The notes under the pieces: model-generated
Databases searched by the model: none
What the model was told of the DNA's origin: nothing
Seen by the model: the letters and a program-made list of their open reading frames with translations, nothing else
Source of the DNA: Christensenellaceae bacterium
GTDB taxonomy: Bacteria > Bacillota > Clostridia > Christensenellales > CAAEEZ01
Direction of reading: 5' to 3'
Assembly: GCA_020024085.1 (NCBI GenBank)
Contig: JAHHUG010000032.1
Coordinates: 1-13,361 of the forward strand
DNA: 13,361 nt
Shown: piece after piece, positions 1 to 7,743 of the stretch
Layout: every line of letters starts with the position of its first letter
How positions within the stretch are numbered: position 1 is the first letter of the stretch
Made by a program: the position numbers and the translations under genes

Positions 1-67
1 CATTATATATTACTAATTGCTAGTTCATACTTGAAATACCTTTACTATTCATTAGTAAATTTGTACT
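1..67. other. AT-rich intergenic tail with a short perfect inverted repeat
   Basis: This stretch lies downstream of the terminator that closes the lipoprotein gene. It contains a perfect 7-base inverted repeat, TTTACTA / TAGTAAA, at 41-47 and 53-59 around a 5-base loop. This could be an operator half-site pair or a weak AT-only hairpin. It has no run of T on either side that would make it a terminator. A CAT at positions 1-3 could be the start codon of a further minus-strand gene outside the window, but no ribosome binding site precedes it, so I do not call a gene. Confidence 0.3.
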
Positions 68-93
68 AAAAAAGAGAAACTTTCGTTTCTCTT
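68..93 (-). terminator. Intrinsic terminator after the foldase lipoprotein gene
   Basis: Read on the minus strand, a perfect 9-bp stem (AAGAGAAAC / GTTTCTCTT, at 93-85 and 80-72) closes a GAAA tetraloop of the stable GNRA type. It runs straight into a T tract (six T in all, counting the two at the stem base). It starts 4 bases after the lipoprotein stop codon. It marks the 3' end of the transcription unit. The plus-strand flank has no continuous T run, so it should act only on minus-strand transcripts. Confidence 0.9.
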
Positions 94-97
94 ATAA

Positions 98-2308
98 TTA
101 GTCTTTATATAAAGATTCATATTTTTTCTTATCTAGTTTTACATACTTGTCGTAGTTCTTTACAAGGTCAGTAACTTCAGCTTCGTAAACTTTGCTTTCT
201 TCGTACTTTCTTACTTCGTCCTTGAATGAATCTGCAACAAATGTATAACTATCTCTGCCATAACTAAATGGAGCATCATCTAGTAAAATGTGATTAGAAT
301 CTTGGTAGTAACCTGGCATTTCACTAATCATAATGATATGGATACCAAACTCAGAGATTGCCATCATAGGCATAAAGTTTTCGAATGTAGCAGTTTCTTT
401 AATTTCGCTAGTATAGTAGTTACCTACGAAATGTTTGTTACCTTGTGCATAAGTTGGATTAGCATATGTTACCTTATTGTCAGTAATAACTCCACCCATA
501 AGTTTTCTTGCTTGGTCGGTATAACTATCAACAAAGCTTGATTTACCCATCTTTGGTACCATATAACCTCTAGCATTCTCATTGCTGAACATACCTGGGT
601 CATCATTTACCTTGTATATCCACTTTGTAAACTCCTCACGAAGTTTTACTTGTTTGTCATATGGATTTGTAATTGTTGTATCCTTTTGGATTTTAGATAG
701 GTCGTAGTTAATCATTTTTAGAATGGTTAATACTGGAACATCATAACCCTCTGCAATTAGTTTAACTTCTTCTGCTGAAAGTAATGCGCCATAGCTATCC
801 TTCACATCATAACCAAATGGCTTAAGTGGGCAATCTACTTTATCACACTTATGATAACCATACTTATCCTTGTACATATATTCGCCGTTAGCATTTTTCT
901 TATCAAGGTCAGCCTTTGAAATACCACTTGCACATTCGCCATCTGGCTTGTAGTTTGGATTAGAAATATTAACCTTAATTCTCTTTGCAAACTCTAACTT
1001 TTTGCTTTCGTATAAGTCCATATCAACAGTAGCACCTGTTTGGTCAGCCTTTGATTTAAGTTGTTTTAGGATTTCAGCATCGTTCTTGTTGAAGTTTAGA
1101 AGAATATTGAATGTAAATCCAAATCCTGCACTACCAAGTTCTTTTTCTGGGTCATTTACGATTGGGTGATAGTAAACAGGTTTTTCACCCTTTACTGCTG
1201 CCTCATACTTTTCTGGCAAGAACTTATCTACTCTACCATTACTTGTTATGTTGCTGATAATGAAATCTGTTTTATTTGATTTGATAATTTCATCTTTTTT
1301 AGTACTATCAGCATTATTAACAGTATTATCAATAGCAACTTTGTTGTTGTTTACTACAACTAATCTATAATGAGCAACAACCATATTATTAATAAGTTCC
1401 TCAAATAAAGAATCTCTTGATTTGCCGTTCTTTTTAAGTCTTTTGTCTAGTTCAGTAAGAGCCTTAACCTTTCTATTAAGTTTAGCTTGTCTTTCCTCAA
1501 CTTCCTTTAATTTATCCTTATCGTTACCAGCAGCTACTTTATCAGCATCAATTTTAGATTGCTCTTCATTTTTATCAATATTCCATTGAATCTCGAACTT
1601 TTTAATACCATTTAACTTTGTTACTCTATCATCAAATGTACCCTCTTCTTTACGCTCATCGTCAGATTTGATATCATCAGGCTTTTTATCCTCTTCAGGT
1701 CTAGGTTCACGGATAGCAGGCTTGTCGATTTCCTCTTTTGGCTCTTCCTTATCCTCTTCCCCTTCAGGCTTGTCCTCTTCTGGCTTATTTAGTTCTTCCT
1801 CTTTTTCCAACTCTTTTACAATGCTATCAATAGCATCATTGATTTGTTTATTGTAGCTTTCAAGAATATTAATTCTTTCATCAACATACAAGATATCACT
1901 GTAAATGTTCTTGAATGAAGGTTTTGTACCCTCTGCGAAAGATAAAAGGTCTACAACTTTGATTGAAGCTGGGTCTAACTTATCGTTAGGGAACTTCTCA
2001 TTATGCATAGCACATAACTCATCAAGAGCCTTTAGTTTAGCAAGCTTTTGTTGAGCTAAAGCATCAGCACAAAAATCGTATGTCCTCTCCTTTGACCAAC
2101 CATAGTAGTAAATATATAGTTGACCTTGAGTATTAAACATATCATTTAATTCTTTTTTGGTTACAGTTTCGGTAAGCCCCTTGTAGCTGATATTAGCAAT
2201 AACAAGGTTATTGTCTACCTCTTTATCAAGTGTAACCATATTACAACCTGCAAAAGCGAAGGTCATAACTAACACTAATAATAATAAAATCGCAATTTTT
2301 TTCTTCAT
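98..2308 (-). CDS. Large PrsA/SurA-like foldase lipoprotein with parvulin-type peptidyl-prolyl isomerase region
   Basis: Probable extracytoplasmic folding factor, anchored to the membrane by lipid. The 736-residue product (ATG at 2308) begins MKKK, then a hydrophobic signal segment ending FAGC, a type II lipobox with the lipid cysteine at residue 22. A GGAG site 5 bases upstream decides this start over an in-frame TTG at 2326. Residues about 35-110 resemble the helical SurA/PrsA N-terminal region. Residues about 165-224 are a Glu/Lys/Pro/Asp-rich linker. A parvulin-like signature appears split: a FTFNILLNF strand near residue 400 and GYMVP plus EFGIHIIMIS near 581 and 653. About 150 residues between them include a Cys/His cluster (459, 486, 488, 493). 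Family PrsA proteins are usually about 280-350 residues, so this one is very large. It follows mfd, a common clostridial order. Catalytic activity is uncertain because the parvulin match is only partial. Confidence 0.75.
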   Translation of the reverse strand: MKKKIAILLLLVLVMTFAFAGCNMVTLDKEVDNNLVIANISYKGLTETVTKKELNDMFNTQGQLYIYYYGWSKERTYDFCADALAQQKLAKLKALDELCAMHNEKFPNDKLDPASIKVVDLLSFAEGTKPSFKNIYSDILYVDERINILESYNKQINDAIDSIVKELEKEEELNKPEEDKPEGEEDKEEPKEEIDKPAIREPRPEEDKKPDDIKSDDERKEEGTFDDRVTKLNGIKKFEIQWNIDKNEEQSKIDADKVAAGNDKDKLKEVEERQAKLNRKVKALTELDKRLKKNGKSRDSLFEELINNMVVAHYRLVVVNNNKVAIDNTVNNADSTKKDEIIKSNKTDFIISNITSNGRVDKFLPEKYEAAVKGEKPVYYHPIVNDPEKELGSAGFGFTFNILLNFNKNDAEILKQLKSKADQTGATVDMDLYESKKLEFAKRIKVNISNPNYKPDGECASGISKADLDKKNANGEYMYKDKYGYHKCDKVDCPLKPFGYDVKDSYGALLSAEEVKLIAEGYDVPVLTILKMINYDLSKIQKDTTITNPYDKQVKLREEFTKWIYKVNDDPGMFSNENARGYMVPKMGKSSFVDSYTDQARKLMGGVITDNKVTYANPTYAQGNKHFVGNYYTSEIKETATFENFMPMMAISEFGIHIIMISEMPGYYQDSNHILLDDAPFSYGRDSYTFVADSFKDEVRKYEESKVYEAEVTDLVKNYDKYVKLDKKKYESLYKD

Positions 2309-2313
2309 GCTAT

Positions 2314-2317
2314 CTCC
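2314..2317 (-). promoter_or_regulatory. Ribosome binding site deciding the lipoprotein start
   Basis: GGAG, 5 bases before the ATG at 2308. This places the start at MKKK, directly before the signal peptide, and makes the longer TTG-initiated reading from 2326 unlikely, since the site would then lie inside the coding sequence. Confidence 0.8.
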
Positions 2318-2348
2318 ATATGTCAAAACAAAATACTATTGTCATTAT

Positions 2349-2378
2349 ATTATAATGTACTTATATATTCTACAACAA
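2349..2378 (-). promoter_or_regulatory. Candidate sigma-A promoter for the foldase lipoprotein
   Basis: On the minus strand a consensus -10 TATAAT (2354-2349) is preceded, at 18 bases, by TTGTTG (2378-2373), which keeps only the TTG half of the -35 consensus. A second overlapping TATAAT lies 5 bases further on. The predicted leader would be about 35 bases. It sits in the only sizeable gap (2309-2451) downstream of mfd. No clear GC-containing terminator follows mfd, so read-through from the operon is also possible. Confidence 0.5.
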
Positions 2379-2451
2379 AAACTCATTGATAGCAACAATA
2401 AATTTAATATTAATATTATCATATATAATATAAAAAACAAAATATATACAA

Positions 2452-5400
2452 TTAATTACTTTCTTGCAGAAAATCTATAAGTAGTTTTATCTTTTCATTA
2501 TCTGGTAATTTACCATCAAAAACTACCCTAATAGGTGTAGTATCGGTAAGCAAACACTTGTCTTTGTACTTGCTAACTGCCTTAATTATCCTTGGATTTT
2601 TGAACACATTTACATTGCCAAACTCCATACCCATAGCCTTTTTATTGATAATTACACTGGTAACACCTATATTATTTGCAAGGGTTTTGATAAGTGACAA
2701 GTCTATCATATTACTTATGCCCTCGGTAATTCTACCGTACATTGACACAATCTCATTTTTAAGGTTATTCCCATCGAACAAGGTTTTGACACCTGCAATT
2801 TTGTTGTAAAGTGCCATTTTATCCTCTTTTGGTACTAGGTTTTCGTCAATATAAGCATCAACATCAACTCTAACCTCGGTATTTACTTCCTCATTAATCT
2901 TGCCAGTAGTAATTTCGCTAACTGCCTCACGAAGCATCTTTGTGTAAAGCTCGTAGCCCACTTGCTCCATATGTCCGTGTTGTTCTCTGCCGAGGATATT
3001 TCCTGCTCCACGGATTTGTAAATCTTTAAGGGCAATTTGGTATCCACTGCCAAAATCGGTATATTCTTGAAGGGCAATCAGTCTTTCACTTGCATCACTT
3101 GTAAGCACTTTATTTTTTCTGGTAGTAAAATATGCGTGAGCAAGTTTACCCGACCTACCAACCCTACCTCGAAGTTGGTGAAGCTGACTTAATCCAAACT
3201 TATCTGCATCGTACACAATAAGTGTATTTGCATTAGGAAGGTCAATACCATTTTCGATAATTGTGGTACAAAGCAAAATATCAGCCTTTTTGTTGTAAAA
3301 GTCCTCTATTCTATCCTCCAAAATCTCTGGTTTCATTTGACCATGTGCAACGGTAAGTTTTACATTGCCAAGCAACTCCCTAAGATGTTGAGCATATCCC
3401 TCAATGCTTTCTACATAGTTATACAAAATGAACACTTGTCCACCACGAGCAAGCTCACGATTAACTGCATCAACGACAATATTATCATCGTACTCCACAA
3501 TATAGGTTTCGATAGGTAGCCTATTAGTTGGAGGTGTTTCAAGTAGGTTGATATCCCTAATACCACTCATTGCCATATGAAGTGTACGAGGAATAGGAGT
3601 GGCACTAAGGGTAAGTACATTTACATTATCAGCAATGTATTTTAGCCTTTCTTTTTGCTCTACGCCAAACCTTTGCTCCTCATCAAGAACAAGTAATCCT
3701 AAATTCTTGAACTGAACATCTTTGCTTAGTAGCCTATGAGTACCAACTACAATTTCCACCTTGCCATCTTTCAATAATTCAACAGTTTCCTTGTTTTCAC
3801 TGTTTGATTGCAACCTCGAAAGAAGCCTAATATTTATATTGAAAGGCTCAAGTCTCTTTTTTAGATTATTGTAATGTTGACTTGCAAGAATAGTTGTTGG
3901 AGCAAGCAATACTGCCTGTTTGCTGTCAACGATAGTCTTGAACATCGCACGAAAAGCAACCTCGGTTTTACCAAAACCAACATCGCCGCAAATCAGCCTA
4001 TCCATAACCTTTCCCGACTCCATATCCTTTTTGATATCGCTAATTGCTTGAAGTTGGTCAGGGGTTTCTACAAACTCGAATGAATCCTCAAATTCCTTTT
4101 GCCAAATTGTATCGGCAGAATACTTAAAGCCCTTTGTAAGTTCTCGTTTTCTATATAATTCCACAAGGCTAAATGCCATCTTTTTAATAGACTGCTTAAC
4201 CCTATCTTTTACCTTTTCAAATTCTCTGCCACCAAGTTTGCTAATCTTTGGTCTTTCGCCAGTATATTTGGTTAGCAAATCCATTTGTTCTATTGCAATA
4301 TAAAGTTTTGCATTATCCTTGTAACCTACTACAATATAGTCCTTTTCAACACCATTGATAGTTTCCTTAGTTACACCCTCGCAAAGTCCTATTCCGTGCC
4401 TTTCGTGAACAACATAATCTCCCTCTTTGATTACCGAAACGGCTTTTTTCCTGCTCTTTGTAGTAGAAGATTTTTTACCAAGTAAATCTTCAGTACCTAC
4501 AACAAAAATTTTGTTTTGTGGGTAAATAATGCTTTTCCTAATAGTAAGAGGCATCAAATATGTACCATTGCTTTTTGGAAGTTCATTTACAATATCAACA
4601 AATACATCATTTTCCTTTAAGCTGTTTTGTAGAATCCTTGCCCTGTCCATATTATCAGAACAAAGTATCATCAAATTACCCGACTTTTGACTAGCACGAA
4701 TATCATTCATTAACATATCCGGCTCCAAGTAATATTTGACAGTAGGTCTTGATGTAATCTTGTAGATATAATCTGGCTCGAACATAAGATTTTGTGACTG
4801 AAGTGGCATAAATCCCAACTTTATGTAGTCATTTAGCCTATATAAAACCGTGTTTAAGCTAATTAAGTTGTTTTTATGCTCACTCAAACAGCTAGAACTC
4901 TCTATCATAGACTGCACTCTGTTCCTATTTTCTAGTAGGTATAATTCTAATTTTTCTTTTACCTTATTACAATCGTCAAATACAATTACATAGTCGGTTG
5001 AAATATAGTCAAATAGATTAGAAAATATCCCATTTATTAGTGGCATTACCCATGACAAAGTGTAGTCGGTTTTGTTATTATCAAGTTTAAGTAATATTTT
5101 GTCTATCAGTTCGGCAAGTGGCTCGTTAAGTTTATTCTTTTGTAGAAATTCTACTAGCCTGTTCTTATCGTTATCAGTTATTAGAATATCGCTAAGTGGC
5201 AAAATATCCACCTTTGTAAGCACTTTAATCGGTTTAATTGAAACAAGCTCGTAGCTTTTGATACTTTCAACAAGCTCATCAAAAAATGATATTCTAATAG
5301 GGTATTCTTCCCCACCAACGAAGATATCAAGCACATCGCCTTTAAGAGAAAACTCGCCCTCATTTTCCACCGTAAAAACCCTTGTATATCCTGCATCAAT

Positions 5401-5847
5401 AAGCCTACTTGCAAGCTCTTGAGGTTTTATTATATCTTCGGTTGAAATGGAAAAGGTTCTTGCTAAAAGTTCCTCTTTTCTTGGTACTAATTGTAGCAAA
5501 GCAAGTGGGGACAATGTGACAATATCAACACTACCTGTTGCGATATTATTAAGTACCTTTATCCTAGTAAATAGGTTTGTCCTATTGTAAGCAAATTTTG
5601 AATAAAGTGTTTCCTCCTTTTCAGGCAAAAAATCCACCCTCAAGCCGAACTCTAATAGGTCGTCACGAAGCATTTTTGCTTGCAAACTATCTGTTGCAAC
5701 GACAATTAGTTTCTTATTTAGGGTGGCTAAAATATGCTCTCTAGCACCTGTATTAGCATGGTAAACAGTTACATTTTTATCCCTTACTTTATCGTAAATA
5801 TCATAAACAGTACCACCTATTTTTTTAGGGCTTAAACACTCCAACAT
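2452..5847 (-). CDS. mfd: Transcription-repair coupling factor Mfd
   Basis: ATP-dependent DNA translocase that pushes RNA polymerase stalled at lesions off the template and recruits UvrA for nucleotide excision repair. The 1131-residue product has the usual family length and order. There is an N-terminal UvrB-homology module (PEKEETLY near 75). An RNA-polymerase-interacting region with GDYVVHERHGIGL lies near 476-488. The helicase core carries Walker A GDVGFGKTE (621-629), DEEQ (722-725), TLSATPIPRTL (746-756) and QLRGRVGRSG (891-900). A TRG-type translocation motif RGAGNILGREQHGHMEQVG spans 946-964, followed by a C-terminal domain. It begins 17 bases after pth. Its Shine-Dalgarno overlaps the pth stop codon but is unusually far from the ATG, so the exact start is slightly uncertain. 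The identification is secure. Confidence 0.97.
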   Translation of the reverse strand: MLECLSPKKIGGTVYDIYDKVRDKNVTVYHANTGAREHILATLNKKLIVVATDSLQAKMLRDDLLEFGLRVDFLPEKEETLYSKFAYNRTNLFTRIKVLNNIATGSVDIVTLSPLALLQLVPRKEELLARTFSISTEDIIKPQELASRLIDAGYTRVFTVENEGEFSLKGDVLDIFVGGEEYPIRISFFDELVESIKSYELVSIKPIKVLTKVDILPLSDILITDNDKNRLVEFLQKNKLNEPLAELIDKILLKLDNNKTDYTLSWVMPLINGIFSNLFDYISTDYVIVFDDCNKVKEKLELYLLENRNRVQSMIESSSCLSEHKNNLISLNTVLYRLNDYIKLGFMPLQSQNLMFEPDYIYKITSRPTVKYYLEPDMLMNDIRASQKSGNLMILCSDNMDRARILQNSLKENDVFVDIVNELPKSNGTYLMPLTIRKSIIYPQNKIFVVGTEDLLGKKSSTTKSRKKAVSVIKEGDYVVHERHGIGLCEGVTKETINGVEKDYIVVGYKDNAKLYIAIEQMDLLTKYTGERPKISKLGGREFEKVKDRVKQSIKKMAFSLVELYRKRELTKGFKYSADTIWQKEFEDSFEFVETPDQLQAISDIKKDMESGKVMDRLICGDVGFGKTEVAFRAMFKTIVDSKQAVLLAPTTILASQHYNNLKKRLEPFNINIRLLSRLQSNSENKETVELLKDGKVEIVVGTHRLLSKDVQFKNLGLLVLDEEQRFGVEQKERLKYIADNVNVLTLSATPIPRTLHMAMSGIRDINLLETPPTNRLPIETYIVEYDDNIVVDAVNRELARGGQVFILYNYVESIEGYAQHLRELLGNVKLTVAHGQMKPEILEDRIEDFYNKKADILLCTTIIENGIDLPNANTLIVYDADKFGLSQLHQLRGRVGRSGKLAHAYFTTRKNKVLTSDASERLIALQEYTDFGSGYQIALKDLQIRGAGNILGREQHGHMEQVGYELYTKMLREAVSEITTGKINEEVNTEVRVDVDAYIDENLVPKEDKMALYNKIAGVKTLFDGNNLKNEIVSMYGRITEGISNMIDLSLIKTLANNIGVTSVIINKKAMGMEFGNVNVFKNPRIIKAVSKYKDKCLLTDTTPIRVVFDGKLPDNEKIKLLIDFLQESN

Positions 5848-5861
5848 AATTTTAATAAATT

Positions 5862-5867
5862 TCCTTA
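5862..5867 (-). promoter_or_regulatory. Ribosome binding site for mfd, overlapping the pth stop codon
   Basis: TAAGGA, where TAA is the pth stop. The spacing from GGA to the mfd ATG at 5847 is 14 bases, longer than the usual 5-9. No better site or ATG/GTG/TTG start lies closer, which leaves either inefficient initiation coupled to pth termination or a non-standard start (in-frame ATT codons lie in the gap). Confidence 0.5.
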
Positions 5868-6440
5868 TTCTTTTACTTTTCTATTATATTTTTGCATCAA
5901 ATTATCAAAGTTTTCCCCTTTGATAAACTCCTCCAAGCAACTTGCACCATCGCTAATTGCACTGTCAATAAGTTCCTTTTTTTCTTTAACGGGACAAGAC
6001 AAAACATAGTCTGCCATATCCATAAATTCAGGTTTGTCGCCAATACCTACTCTAATCCTCTTGAAGTTAGAGTTATTAATCATTTTTAGGATATTTCTCA
6101 TACCATTATGAGTGCCAGCAGAACCCGACTTCCTAAGCCTTAAACTACCAGCAGGAAGGTCGATATCATCGTACACAACAATCAAGTCTTCAACGGTTGC
6201 ATCGTACTTTTTAAGTAAAGAGTTTACTGCCTCTCCTGACAAATTCATATATGTTTCTGGTAAAGCAAGCACAATTTTCTCGTTGTTTTTGCTAAACACT
6301 GATACCACACTACTGCAATCCTTTTTGTCAATCTTTTTACCAAGCCTATTTGCAAACTCTGTTACAACCATATAACCCATATTATGATAGGTATTTTGAT
6401 ATTTCTCCCCAGGATTACCAAGCCCAACGATTATTTTCAT
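5865..6440 (-). CDS. pth: Peptidyl-tRNA hydrolase
   Basis: Cleaves the ester bond of peptidyl-tRNA released prematurely from ribosomes, recycling the tRNA; cytoplasmic and normally essential. The 191-residue product matches the bacterial Pth family from end to end. It opens with MKIIVGLGNPG, and Asn9 is a substrate-binding residue. The catalytic His19 is in YHNMG. Asn66 is in TYMNLSG. Asp91, in YDDIDLPAG, is the partner of the catalytic histidine. THNGMRN near 110-116 carries a further conserved Asn. The start codon overlaps the tadA stop as ATGA, so translation is probably coupled. An AAGGA site lies 9 bases upstream inside tadA. The pth-mfd adjacency is a widely conserved Bacillota arrangement. 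Confidence 0.97.
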   Translation of the reverse strand: MKIIVGLGNPGEKYQNTYHNMGYMVVTEFANRLGKKIDKKDCSSVVSVFSKNNEKIVLALPETYMNLSGEAVNSLLKKYDATVEDLIVVYDDIDLPAGSLRLRKSGSAGTHNGMRNILKMINNSNFKRIRVGIGDKPEFMDMADYVLSCPVKEKKELIDSAISDGASCLEEFIKGENFDNLMQKYNRKVKE

Positions 6441-6904
6441 TTGTTATTTTCCTTTTTTTCTAGTCTCTTTTTTTTGAAGAAGTCTGATAGAATTTTTGAG
6501 CATTCTTCCTCTAAAATACCACCAACCACCATCGGCTGATGATTAAATTTTTTATCTTCTAACAAATTGTACACACTGCCTGCACAACCTGTTTTTTTAT
6601 CGTATGCACCAAAGTAAACATAGTCCACTCTGCTATTAATTATTGCCCCACAACACATCATACAAGGCTCTAGTGTTACATACAATTCACACCCTTCAAG
6701 ATACCAATTATTAAGCACCTTGCTAGCACTCTCTATAACCTCAATTTCTGCATGGCGTGTGGCACAATTAGCTATTTCCTTATGGTTAAAACCCTCTGCA
6801 ATTATTCTGTTATCCTTTACAATAACAGCTCCAACTGGCACTTCATCAAACTTTTCTGCCTCTTTTGCAAGAGTTAACGCCCTTTCCATAAAGATTGTAT
6901 CCAT
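6437..6904 (-). CDS. tadA: tRNA-specific adenosine deaminase TadA
   Basis: Zinc-dependent deaminase converting adenosine-34 to inosine in the anticodon of tRNA-Arg(ACG), allowing it to read the CGN codons. The 155-residue product has the full cytidine/deoxycytidylate deaminase signature. HAE at 51-53 supplies the zinc ligand His51 and catalytic Glu53. PCMMC at 80-84 supplies Cys81 and Cys84. The N-terminal FMERALTLAKEA and EVPVGAVIV segments match TadA rather than other deaminases. The chosen ATG at 6904 keeps the conserved residues before FM; a second ATG lies at 6889. The 5' end overlaps the M14 peptidase gene by 31 bases and the 3' end overlaps pth by 4. No strong Shine-Dalgarno precedes it, so coupling with the upstream gene is likely. 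Confidence 0.95.
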   Translation of the reverse strand: MDTIFMERALTLAKEAEKFDEVPVGAVIVKDNRIIAEGFNHKEIANCATRHAEIEVIESASKVLNNWYLEGCELYVTLEPCMMCCGAIINSRVDYVYFGAYDKKTGCAGSVYNLLEDKKFNHQPMVVGGILEEECSKILSDFFKKKRLEKKENNK

Positions 6905-7719
6905 AAATTCTTACCCACTTTATCTAGCAAATTGTATACTGCTTTATTCTTTTCCACAATGCTATCAAGCTCAGTGAAAGGTATTGGATAGGAAAGCTCA
7001 CTTCTACCCACCTCAAAGGTCATACCAAGCCTACGATAGCTCTTTACAAACCAGTCCTTATATCCACCTACACTATACGAACTTTTATCCAAAATATAAC
7101 CAGTGCTTTCTGCAAAAAGTTTTGCATATTCGTAATAATCCGGATAGTTTTTGTATCCGTAATAAATTACTTCGCCCTTTGTGTGATAGCTGATAGTAAC
7201 AATAGGATTAACACTATTAGTAAATCGAACCAAATTCCTTGTTTCTATCTCACTTTCTGGATACTCGCCTATGTAGTTAGCAGGAGCAGGTGTAGTAACA
7301 TTAAATTGTCCCTGTCCCCAATCTGCATTGAAGTTTACATTAAGGTCGACTGCCCTAGCATTTGCCTTCCATAGTGAAAAATCATCGCCCTTATTAACTG
7401 CCTTTAGATAGTCAAGTGGCACTATGCCTAAATCCTTTCCGTTATCTTGGCAAAGTTCAAGTCCATCGGGATTAGCAGAGGGAATAATATATATACCCAT
7501 AGTACCCGTATAGTACTTTATTAACTCTAGCACCACCTGCGAAGTGATATATTCTCTTGCGTGGATTCCACCCATCACCAAACAACACGGTGTCCTAGTT
7601 CTACCAATAAATACATAAGGAGTCTGCCTACTAAGTGTGGTATTACCAATACTACCAACCTGATAGCCCTTACCCCTTAAAACCTTCATTGCATCAAGTA
7701 AATCATTATAACTAAACAT
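6874..7719 (-). CDS. M14-family zinc carboxypeptidase, probably gamma-D-glutamyl-diamino acid endopeptidase-like
   Basis: Metallopeptidase of the carboxypeptidase A superfamily. Visible active-site elements are HARE (zinc ligands His53 and Glu56), NPDG near 83, ARAVDLNVNF with Arg122 and Asn127 as substrate-contact candidates, zinc ligand His179 in SYHTKGE, and the catalytic glutamate Glu236 in TFEVG. The GGYKDWF segment near 218 is typical of M14C enzymes that cut the D-Glu-diaminopimelate bond in muropeptides. That specificity is inferred from family resemblance. The 281-residue protein has no signal peptide and no LysM or other wall-binding domain, so it is probably cytoplasmic and may act on recycled wall peptides. 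It starts 24 bases after rlmH with no recognisable Shine-Dalgarno, and its end overlaps tadA by 31 bases. Confidence 0.85.
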   Translation of the reverse strand: MFSYNDLLDAMKVLRGKGYQVGSIGNTTLSRQTPYVFIGRTRTPCCLVMGGIHAREYITSQVVLELIKYYTGTMGIYIIPSANPDGLELCQDNGKDLGIVPLDYLKAVNKGDDFSLWKANARAVDLNVNFNADWGQGQFNVTTPAPANYIGEYPESEIETRNLVRFTNSVNPIVTISYHTKGEVIYYGYKNYPDYYEYAKLFAESTGYILDKSSYSVGGYKDWFVKSYRRLGMTFEVGRSELSYPIPFTELDSIVEKNKAVYNLLDKVGKNLWIQSLWKGR

Positions 7720-7743
7720 ACTAAAGTATATGTTTATAACTTT

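Noticed and set aside
1668..1856. Ser-rich open frame on the plus strand
   Set aside because: It is the antisense shadow of the acidic Glu/Lys/Pro linker of the lipoprotein; biased codons remove stops on the other strand. It has no ribosome binding site.
2211..2480. Plus-strand open frame of 89 codons spanning the gap between mfd and the lipoprotein gene
   Set aside because: It begins inside the lipoprotein coding region, has an AT-driven Asn/Ile/Tyr-rich composition, and no ribosome binding site. It crosses the probable promoter of a real gene.
3391..3453. Mfd has YNYVESI rather than YNRVE in a helicase motif, and TTIIENGID rather than ETGID
   Set aside because: These positions vary across real Mfd proteins (Escherichia coli has YNDVENI), so this does not indicate loss of function.
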